DNA of 64,000 nucleotides from Candidatus Zixiibacteriota bacterium (GTDB taxonomy: Bacteria; Zixibacteria; MSB-5A5; GN15; FEB-12): NCBI GenBank assembly GCA_022571985.1, contig JACZWU010000002.1, forward strand, positions 1 to 64,000, read 5' to 3'. The position numbers and the translations under genes are program-made. Within the stretch, counting starts at the first letter, position 1. Every line of letters starts with the position of its first letter. The notes beneath the pieces were generated by a model. It did no database searches and was not told the origin of the DNA. It saw only the letters and a program-made list of their open reading frames with translations. Below, in pieces: positions 14,801 to 26,800 of the stretch.

Positions 14801-17800
14801 CTGGACCCCGACTTTCACTCAGGCCGGTGTCTATAATATAACTTTCTACGCCGCTGACGGACTGGCCACAGACTCCGAAGCGATTACCATCACAGTCGGC
14901 GAAGCCGGCAACCAGTCGCCAATACTTAGCTCAATCGGTTCACAAAGCAGCAATGAGAACGTCAATTTGACTTTTGCAGTTTCTGCCAGCGATCCCGACG
15001 GCACCACCCCGGTTTTAACGGCGGTCAATCTGCCTTCAGGCGCAGTCTTCACCGATAACGGCAACGGCTCAGGCTCCTTTGACTGGACTCCGGACTTTAC
15101 CCAGGCCGGAACTTATTTGATAACTTTCCGTGCCTCTGATGGCGTCCTGACCGACAGCGAAGTTGTGGCCGTCACAATTTTTGAAACAGGCAACCAGTCG
15201 CCGGTCTTAAGCGCTATCGGAGCTCAAGGCGTTACCGAAGGCAATAATCTTAACTTTGTAACAACTGCCACCGACCCCGACGGCACCACCCCCAGTTTTA
15301 GTTCGACCACTCTGCCGACAGGCGCCAGCTACAGCGATAACGGTGACGGCTCAGCTACATTTGACTGGACACCGCTCTTTACTCAGAGCGGAATCTATAA
15401 CATTACTTTCTATGCCACCGATGGCTCACTGACTGACAGCGAAGTAGTCACCATAACAGTCACAGAAGCCGGCAACCAGCCGCCAACACTGGCTGCCATC
15501 GGACCAAAGGGCACCACCGAAGGCGTTAATCTTAACTTCTCTGTGGCGGCTTCAGACCCCGACAGCACTATCCCGGTCCTGACAACTTCAACACTGCCTT
15601 CAGGCGCCACCTTTGTCGATAACGCCAACGGCTCAGGAACTTTTGACTGGACACCGGACTTTACCCAGAGCGGGACATATAATGTCACTTTTTATGCTAC
15701 GGATGGTATAGCCACTGACAGTGAAATCGTCTCAATAACAGTCAACGAAGTCGGCAACCAGGCGCCTGTGCTGGCAACTATCGGCGCTCAAACCACCACC
15801 GAAAATATCAATTTAAGCTTCGCTGTTTCAGCTGTCGACCCCGACGCCACTACTCCGGTCCTGACAACTTCCACGCTGCCATCAGGCGCTGTCTTCGTAG
15901 ACAGCGGCAACGGCAGCGGCTCATTTAACTGGACGCCTACTTTTATTCAGAGCGGCAGCTACTTTGTCATCTTCTATGCCTCAGACGGCGTCGCCTCTGA
16001 CAGTGAAGTAGTTTCAATTACAGTCAACGAAGCCGGCAACCAGCCGCCCGTCTTAAGCACTATCGGAGCTAAGTCAACCACCGAGGGTAATAATCTTAAC
16101 TTCAGTATCACGGCCTCTGACGCCGATGGTACCAATGCCACCTTAAGCACCTCAACCCTGCCTTCAGGCGTAACCTTCATAGACAACGCTGACGGCAGCG
16201 CCTCTTTTGACTGGACACCAAACTTCATTCAGAGCGGCAGCTATAATATCACCTTCTATGCTTCTGACGGACTGGCCACAGACAGCGAAGTGGTCACTAT
16301 CACCGTGACAGAAGCCGGTAACCAGTCGCCAGTTCTGACAGCTATCGGAGCTAAAGCGACCACCGAAGGCATAAATCTTAACTTTGTCGTCGCAGCCACA
16401 GATGCCGACTCTACCATCCCGGTACTGTCAACTTCAAGCTTACCAACCGGCGCTGTCTTTACCGACAATGGCAACGGCTCTGGAACTTTTGACTGGACTC
16501 CAATATTTACTCAAGCCGGGACATATAATGTCACCTTCTATGCCTCAGACGGACTCTTAACCGACTCGGAAGTCGTCAACATTACCGTCAACGAAGCCGG
16601 TAACCAGACGCCGGTCTTAGCCACCATCGGCGCCCGCACAACCACCGAAGGCGTCAGTCTCAATTTTACAATCTCAGCTACCGATGCCGACAGCCTGATA
16701 CCAGCCCTGACTACTTCAAGCTTACCGGCCGGCGCCAGCTTCACAGATAACGGTGACGGCTCCGGAACTTTCGACTGGACACCAACCTTTACCCAGGCCA
16801 ACTCTTACTTTGTCATCTTTATCGCCTCTGACGGCGTCGCCGCTGACTCAGAAATCGTTTCGATCACCGTCAACGAAGCCGGCAACCAGGCACCAACACT
16901 GGCTGCCATCGGAGCTAAGTCTGTCAGCGAAGGCAATTCTCTTAACTTTGATATCGCCGCTTCAGATCCCGACGGCACCACCCCCACCCTGTCGGCTTTG
17001 ACTTTACCGAGTGGCGCTACCTTCACAGACAACACCAATGGTACTGGTACCTTTGACTGGACCCCGAGCTTTACCCAGGCCGGAATCTACAGCGTTACTT
17101 TCATAGCTTCCGACGGCTCACTGGCTGACAGCGAAGTGGTCACCATTACAGTAGCTGAAGCCGGTAACCAATCACCAGTGCTCAGCTTTATCGGAGCCAA
17201 AGGAATCACCGAAGGCCTAAATCTTAATTTCAGTATAAGCGCCACTGATGCCGACGCTACTATCCCGACTCTGTCAACTTCGGCACTACCCTCTGGCGCT
17301 ACCTTCACAGACAACACCAATGGTACTGGTACCTTCGACTGGACCCCAAGCTTTACCCAGAGCGGGACATATAATGTCACCTTTTACGCCTTTGACGGCA
17401 TTGCCACAGACTCAGAAGTAGTCACCATCACAGTCAATGACGCCGGTAACCAGCGTCCGCTTTTAAGCGCTATCGGCGCCCAGAGTTCGACTGAGGGTCT
17501 GCTTTTGACTTTTGCTGCTGCCGCTTCCGACCCCGACGGCACCACCCCCTCAATAAATACCGGCACACTACCTTCAGGCGCCAGCTTTGTTGATAACGGC
17601 GACGGTAGCGGATCTTTTAGCTGGACAACCACCTTCACCCAGGCCGGCATTTATAACATTCTTTTCATTGCCGCCGACGGCGTGCTCTCTGATTCGGAAA
17701 CTGTTCAAATTACAATACTCGAAGCCGGCAACCAGACGCCGCAGCTGGCTGCCATCGGTGCAAAATTTGTTAACGAAGGCGCCAACCTTAACTTCTCTAT

Positions 17801-20800
17801 CTCAGCCAGCGACCCTGACGGCACCACCCCCAGCTTCAGTAATTCAGTGCTGCCAACCGGCGCCACCTTTGTTGACAACGGCAACGGCAGCGCCACCTTC
17901 GACTGGACGCCCGACTTCACCCAGGGCGGCAGTTTCAATATAACTTTCCGGGCCTCCGACGGCGCCCTGACCGACTCCGAAGTGGTCACCATAACAGTCA
18001 CCGAATCCGGCAACCAGGCCCCGCTGCTTACTGCCATCGGCGCTCAGTCTGTCACCGAAGGTGTTAACTTAAACTTCGGCATCTCAGCTTCAGACCCCGA
18101 TGCCACCATACCTGCGCTTAGCACTGCCAATCTGCCAACCGGCGCTAGTTTTGTTGACAACGGTGACGGCTCCGGAACCTTTGATTGGACACCAGACTTC
18201 ACCCAGAGCGGGACGTATAATGTCACTTTCATTGCCTCCGACGGACTCTTAGCCGATAGCGAAGTGGTCACCATCTCCGTCTCAGAAACCGGCAACCAGA
18301 TTCCACAACTCTCAGCAATCGGGCCAAAAAGCACAACCGAAGATGTAAACTTAAGCTTCTCTGTCACGGCCAGCGACCCCGACGGCACCATCCCGGCTCT
18401 GTTGATCTCGACACTACCCTCTGGCGCCACCTTCACCGACAACGCTGACGGCAGCGGTAATTTCAGCTGGACGCCCGACTTTACCCAGAGCGGGACGTAT
18501 AACGTTACTTTTTATGCCTCTGACGGTGTGCTCTCAGATAGCGAAGTTGTCTCAATTACCGTCAACGAAGTCGGCAACCAGGCACCGGTCATGACTCTCA
18601 TCGGCGCTAAGTCTGTTAGCGAAGGTGCTAACTTAAACTTCAGCATCACTGCTGCCGATGCCGACGGCACCACCCCGACCTTCTCGACTTCGGCCCTGCC
18701 ATCAGGTGTAACTTTTACCGATAACTTAAACGGCAGCGCTGATTTTGACTGGATACCCAACTTCATCCAGAGCGGGACATATAATATAACTTTCATAGCC
18801 TCTGACGGCTTGCTCTCAGATAGCGAAGTCGTCACTATTACAGTCACCGAAGCCGGCAACCAGACGCCAGTCTTAAGCTCCATCGGCGCCCGGAGTACAA
18901 CCGAAAATGTTAATCTTAATTTTGTGGTCACAGCCTCTGACGCCGACAGCACAGTACCAGTACTTTCAACTTCTGCTTTACCCTCAGGCGCTACCTTCGT
19001 AGACAACGCTGACGGCACTGCTGATTTTGACTGGACACCAACCTTCATTCAAGCCGGGATATATAATATCACCTTCTATGCCACTGACGGCACAGCCACT
19101 GACAGTGAAGTCGTCACCATCACAGTCATTGAAGCCGGCAACCAGTCACCAGTTCTAGCCGCTATAGGCGCCCAGTCGGTCACCGAAGGACAACTGCTCT
19201 TGATTATTGCCACCGCCACAGATGTCGACGGACCAAACCCGACCATGACAACCTCAGCTCTGCCTTCAGGCGCGACTTTCACAGATAACGGCAACGGCAC
19301 CGCTGACTTTAACTGGACACCAACCTTTACTCAAAACGGCAGCTACTTTGTTATCTTCTATGCCACCGACGGCACCGCCTCAGACTCTGAAATTGTTGCC
19401 ATAACAGTCAACGAAGCCGGCAACCAGCCACCCGTCTTAGCCGTCATTGGCGCCCAGACAACCACCGAAGGAACCAACTTAAACTTTGCAGTCACAGCCA
19501 CAGATGCCGACGCTACCATCCCGACTCTGTCTGCTTCAACGCTGCCTTCAGGCGCTACTTTTACAGATAACGCCAACGGCTCAGGAGTATTTGACTGGAC
19601 ACCAAACTTCACCCAGAGCGGTATATACAGCGTAACTTTCTATACCACCGACGGCGCTTTAACCGACTCAGAAGTCGTCACCATTACAGTCACCGAATCA
19701 GGCAACCAGACGCCAGTCCTAAGCGCAATCGGCACCCAGTCAATAACCGAAGGAACGACTCTTAACTTTAGCCTCTCAGCCACCGATGCCGACTCTACCA
19801 TCCCGGCTCTGGCGACTTCCGCTTTACCCTCAGGCGCAACTTTTGTAGACAACGGCGACGGCTCAGCATCTTTTGACTGGACACCCAACTTTATTCAAAG
19901 CGGGACATATAACGTCACTTTCTATGCTTCCGACGGCATAGCCACCGACTCAGAAGCTGTCACCATTACCGTCAGCGAAGCCGGCAACCAGACCCCGACA
20001 CTTGAACCGATCGGCTCACAGGTCACCACCGAAGGCATCCAGCTGATAATTAATATCGCCGCCGCCGACCCCGACAGTATCATCCCCAGCCTCTCAAGCT
20101 CAAGCTTACCTGCCGGCGCAATATTCACCGATAATGGCAATGGCTCCGGCTCTCTTGACTGGACACCAACCTTTACCCAGGCCGGTATCTACAGCATTAC
20201 CTTCTTCGCCTCTGACGGCGCCGCCAAAGATTCTGAAATTGTCTCAATTACTGTTATTGAAGCCGGCAACCAGACACCGCTGTTAACTGCTATCGGCGCC
20301 CAGGCTACCAGCGAAGGTGTCAGTCTCAGCTTTGACGCAGCGGCCACCGATGCCGACGGCACCACCCCGGCTCTTACTGCTTCACCACTGCCGGCCGGCG
20401 CCATATTCACCGATAACGCTGACGGCTCAGGAACCTTCGGCTGGACGCCCGACTTTACCCAGAGCGGCATATATAATGTCACTTTCAAAGCCACCGACGG
20501 CGTTGCTACAGATTCCGAAGTCGTCACCATTACCGTTACCGAATCAGGTAACCAGGCACCGCTACTTAGCGCTATCGGAGCACAGTCTGTGACCGAAGGA
20601 CTAAATCTTAACTTCAGCATAACAGCCGCTGACCCCGACAGCACCATACCAGTCTTAACAACCTCAAGCTTACCGACCGGGGCTACTTTCATAGACAACG
20701 GCGACGGCTCAGGAACATTCGACTGGTCACCCGACTTTACCCAAAGCGCTGTCTATGGTCTTACTTTCTACGCCTCTGACGGCTTACTTATTGACTCTGA

Positions 20801-23800
20801 AGTCGTCACCATAACAGTCAACGAAGCCGGTAACCAGGATCCCGTCCTGGCCACTATCGGACAGAAGTTTGTACTTGAAGGCGCCAATCTTAACTTTACC
20901 ATCTCAGCCACGGACGCCGACGCCACCATTCCCAGCTTAATTGCCACCGACCTGCCCATCGGCGCCAGCTTCGTAGACAACGGCGACGGCAGCGGCACCT
21001 TCGACTGGACACCCGCCTTTATCCAGAGCGGTACTTATTTTGTCTTCTTCTACGCCTCTGACGGACTAATCTCCGACTCAGAAATCGTCAGAATTACTGT
21101 CAACGAAGCCGGCAACCAGCTGCCAGTCCTAAGCACTATCGGAAGTCAGTCTACTACCGAGGGAATAAACTTAAACTTTGCTCTCGCTGCGGTTGACCCT
21201 GACTCTACCATTCCCACTCTCTCAATTTCAAGTCTGCCAAGTGGCGCTATATTCACCGACAACGGCAATGGCACCGCATCTTTTGACTGGACACCGGACT
21301 TTAACCAGAGCGGCAGCTATAACGTCACCTTCTTTGCCTCCGACGGCGCCTCAAAAGATTCAGAAGTGGTCACCATTACCGTCAACGAAGGCGGCAACCA
21401 GACCCCGGTCTTAGCGAGCATAGGCAACAAGACCGTTTTAGAAGGTGTAAATCTGAACTTTGCCATAAGTGCCACCGATGTTGACGCTACTATTCCTATT
21501 CTAACCACCTCAAGTCTGCCGAGTGGCGCTATATTCACAGACAACGGCGACGGCACTGCCGACTTTGACTGGACACCAAACTTTATCCAGAGCGGGACGT
21601 ACAACGTCATCTTTTACGCTTCTGACGGCTCACTTATCGATAGTGAAGTCGTCAACATTACCGTCAACGAAGCCGGCAACCAGACGCCGGTCTTAGCTGC
21701 CATCGGACCCAAGTCTACCACCGAAGGCGCTACTCTTAACTTTGCAGTTACAGCCACCGATGCCGACTCTACCATCCCGGCTCTCTTTGCGCTCTCGCTG
21801 CCTTCAGGCGCCAGCTTCACCGACAACGGTGACGGCTCAGGCTCATTTAACTGGTCGCCAGACTTTACCCAGAGCGGGACGTATAACGTCACTTTCTATG
21901 CGTCTGACGGTTCAGCCGCTGATACCGAAATTGTTTCTATCTCTGTCAGTGAAGCCGGCAACCAGACTCCAATACTGACAGCCATCGGAGCACAAAGTAC
22001 TTCCGAAGGTGTCAGCTTAAACTTTTCCCTCTCAGCCACCGACGCCGACAGCACCATTCCCGTCCTGTCTGCTCTCTCACTACCCTCAGGCGCCATCTTC
22101 ACCGATAACGGTGACGGCTCAGCAACATTCGACTGGACACCGGACTTTACTCAGGCAGCTGTTTACAATGTCACCTTTATCGCCTCTGACGGCGTCGCCG
22201 CCGACTCAGAAATCGTCACTATAACGGTCGGCGAATCAGGCAACCAGGCCCCAATTCTGACTGCGATCGGCTCAAAGACAGTTACCGAAGGAATAAACTT
22301 AAACTTTACAGTCGCAGCCAGCGACCCCGACTCTACCATCCCGACCCTCTCGACGTCAAGCTTACCCTCAGGTGCGGTCTTCACCGACAACGGCGACGGC
22401 AGCGCATCTTTTGACTGGACACCGAACTTCATCCAGAGCGGGACATATAATGTCATCTTTTACGCCAATGACGGCTTCCTGAGCGACTCCGAAATCGTCA
22501 CCATCACAGTCACAGAAGCCGGCAACCAAAACCCAATACTCGCTACCATCGGACAGAAGACAATTCTAGAAGGTGCCAATCTAAATTTTGGAATTTCAGC
22601 AACTGATGCCGACAGTACTTTCCCTCTCTTAACAGCTACCGATCTTCCTATAGGAGCAACTTTTGTAGACAACGGCAATGGTACAGGAGTATTCGACTGG
22701 ACGCCGGCATTCACCCAGAGCGGAACCTATTTCGTATTCTTTTACGCTGCCGACAGCCTGGTCTCAGATAGTGAAATCGTCAGAATAACCGTCAACGAAG
22801 CCGGCAATCAGCTGCCAGTATTATCTGCAATAGGAAGTCAAAGTACAACCGAGGGAATTAACTTAAGCTTTGCAGTTTCGGCGGTTGACCCCGACAGTAC
22901 CATCCCGGTACTTTCAACTTCAACTTTACCGAGTGGCGCCACCTTTATCGATAATGGTGACGGTAGCGGCAGCTTCAGCTGGACACCTGGATTTGATCAA
23001 TCAGGAATTTATAACTTAACCTTCTTTGCATCCGATGGAGCCGCCAAAGATAGCGAGATAGTCACTATTACAATAGGCGACGGTGGCAACCAGTCGCCGA
23101 TTCTGGCAGCCATCGGCGCCCAAGCCGTAACAGAAGGTAACAATCTAAACTTTGCTGTCAGCGCTACAGATATTGATGCTACAATTCCGGTCCTGACAAC
23201 TTCAACTTTACCAGCCGGCGCCTCATTTACCGATAACACCAACGGCAACGGAACATTCGACTGGACACCGGCTTTTATTCAGAGCGGCTCCTACAATATT
23301 ACATTCTATGCCTCAGACGGGTCCCTGATTGACAGCGAAGTGGTGACGATCACAGTTGGTGAAGCCGGTAACCAGACGCCGATACTTACAGCAATTGGTG
23401 CTCAAACTATCAACGAAGGTGATTCGCTGACAATTTCAATATCAGCAGTTGATCCGGACAGCACTACGCCGGTCTTGACGACATCTACTCTGCCGAGTGG
23501 TGCTTCATTCACCGACAACGGCAATGGCACCGGCAGCTTTAACTGGGTACCGAACTTTATTCAATCCGGCATTTACAATATCAAACTTTTTGCAAGAGAC
23601 GCTTCCAATGCTGTCGACTCCGAAGTGGTGACCATCACAGTCGGTGAATCCGGCAACCAGCCGCCGGTTCTCGATTCAATTGGCGCCCAGACAACAACCG
23701 AAAACGTATTACTTAGCTTTGCCTTAACAGCCACCGACCCCGAAGGCATCACTCCGACCATGACTTCTTCGTCATTACCGGCCGGAGCAGCCTTTGTAGA

Positions 23801-26800
23801 CAATGGTAACGGCTCAGGCTCCTTTGACTGGACTCCTACTTTCCTGCAAAGCGGCGTTTATGTTGTAACATTCTTTACCAGCGACGGCATTTTGTCAGAC
23901 ACAGAGGCTGTTGTAATTACTGTCATTGAAGCCGGCAACCAGCTGCCTCTGCTCGATCCTATTTCCGACACTTCTTTAACAGAGGGAATAGCTTTTGTAC
24001 TGCCAGTAACTGCTTCAGATGCCGAATCTATTCCAGCTCTTACAACTTCAAGCTTGCCAACTGGAGCAACCTTCGCAGATAACGGTGACGGCAGCGGATC
24101 ATTCGATTGGACTCCAGGTTTTGTCCAAAGCGGTTCGTACCCTGTAACTTTCTATGCCACCGATGACTCTCTCGCAATCGACAGCAGCCTCATCATACTA
24201 ACTGTCAATGACGGCGGTAACCAGTCACCGGTTCTGAATCCAATCGGTGCTCAGGCAGTTGCCGAAGGGGTCGCCCTAAACTTTGGCTTCAGCGCTTTTG
24301 ACCCCGAAGGTTTTACTCCGGTTCTTTCCGCCACAAACTTACCTGCCGGGGCTTCTATTATAGATAGTGGAAACGGAGCTGGAAGCTTCTCATGGACTCC
24401 GGACTTCAACCAGAGCGGGACATATAATGTCACTTTTTACGCTACCGACGACTCCGCAGCAGTTGACAGCGAAATAATAACTATTACAGTTAACGAAGCC
24501 GGCAACCAGGCGCCGCTGCTGGCTACTATTGGAGCGCAGTCAACAGCGGAAGGCATTCAGTTACTCTTTGGAGTTTCTTCGTCCGATGGTGAAGACATTG
24601 CATTACTGACAACCTCCACTCTGCCAGCTGGAGCAACATTTGTAGATAGCGGTAACGGCAATGGTAGCTTTAGCTGGACACCAACTTTTGTACAGTCCGG
24701 CATATATAATGTAACTTTCTATGCTACCGATGATTCACTGGCGGTCGACAGCGAAGTCGTAACTATCACAGTTAATGAGGTCGGCAACCAGCTGCCGGTT
24801 TTGGCCGCCGTTGGTTCGCAGTCAATTCTTGAAGGTGTCAAGCTGCTGTTTGCAGTTACTGCAACAGATGGTGAGAGCATCCCTGTACTGACAACCTCGG
24901 CATTGCCTGCTGGCGCAAATTTTGTAGACAGCGGCAACGGAGCAGCGTCATTTAGCTGGACACCAAATTTTGTACAGAGCGGAATATATAATGTAACATT
25001 TTACGCTGCCGATGATTCTCTGGCAGTAGACTCAGAAGTGGTAACAATAACAGTAACTGACGCCGGCAACCAAGCGCCTCTGTTTGACTCCATCGGGTCC
25101 CAGGCAATTGTCGAGGGAATAAAATTGCAATTTATAATATCGGCTCTCGATGGTGAAAGCATTCCGACTCTGACAACTTCAACTCTACCTTCAGGCGCTG
25201 CTTTTGTAGATAGTGCAAACGGATCAGGTTCTTTTGTCTGGACACCGGATTTTGTACAGTCCGGCACTTATAGTGTCACTTTCTATGCCACCGATGATTC
25301 TCTGGCAGTAGACTCAGAAGTAGTAACTATCACAGTCAACGATGCCGGTAACCAGACACCTCTGCTTACTGCCATAGGCGCTCAAATAATCTCCGAGGGT
25401 GTGCAGCTGACAGTGACAGTCTCAGCCTCTGACGGTGAATCCATTCCAGCCCTGACAACCTCGGCGCTCCCGACAGGCGCTCTCTTTGTCGACAGCGGCA
25501 ACGGTATTGGCAGTTTTAAGTGGACGCCTACTTTCCTGCAATCGGGTGTTTACAATATTACATTCTATGCCACCGATGATTCACTGGCAGTTGATAGCGA
25601 GCTTGTTACAATTACAGTAACAGAGCCGGGTAATCAGGCCCCTGTTCTGGCGACTATAGGTGCCCAGACGGTAGCGGAAAACGTCGAACTGCAATTTACC
25701 ATATCTGCTGCAGATGCCGAAGGCATACCTGCTCTGACCACTTCCGCCCTGCCAGCCGGCGCTGTCTTTATAGATAGCGGCAACGGCTCCGGCAGCTTTA
25801 TCTGGACACCTAACTTTATTCAGTCGGGAGTATACAGCCTGACTTTCTATGCTACCGACGATTCACTGGCAGTCGACAGCGAAGTGGTGACTATTACAGT
25901 TAACGAAGTGGGCAATCAATTACCTCTGCTTGATTCGATTGGTGCACAGACGATCACAGAAGGAATACAGCTGTTGTTTGCAATCACAGCATCCGACGCC
26001 GAAAGCATCCCGATTCTGACCACATCCGCTCTTCCGACTGGTGCAGTCTTTACAGACAACGGCAATGGCTCTGGATCATTTGACTGGACTCCGGATTTCT
26101 TACAGTCAGGAACTTATAATGTAGCTTTCTATGCTACTGATGATTCACTGGCAGTTGACAGCGAAGTCGTAACTATTACAGTTGACGAAGCTGGCAACCA
26201 GGCTCCTGTGCTTGACTCTATTGGCGCCCAGACAACTCCAGAGGGTCTGCAGCTGCTATTTGTAGTCAACGCCTCCGACGGCGAAAGCATTCCTGTTTTA
26301 ACAACCTCAGCGCTTCCGAGCGGAGCTGTCTTTGTAGACAGCGGCAACGGTAGTGCCTCATTTAATTGGCTGCCTGAATTCACACAGGCAGGAATTTATA
26401 ATGTTACGTTTTACGCTACAGATGATTCAGCAGTTGTTGACAGTGAACTTGTCACAATAACCGTCACAGAAGCCGGCAACCAGCCGCCTGTTCTGGATTC
26501 AATTCCGGACACTTCTGTAACGGAGTCCTTACTTCTCTCATTTATTGTTACAGCATCAGACCCTGACAGCACTATACCTGCCTTGAGCACATCAATCCTG
26601 CCTGCCGGTGCGGTTTTTGTAGACAGCGCTAACGGCACTGGTGAATTCAACTGGACGCCAAGTTTTGCACAGAACGGAATATATCAAATCATATTTTATG
26701 CTTCAGACAGCCTTGATTTCGACAGTCAGGTCGTAACGATTACAGTAATTGATGTTGGCAACCAGCCGCCGCTGATTGATTCTATTGGCGACCAGTCAAC

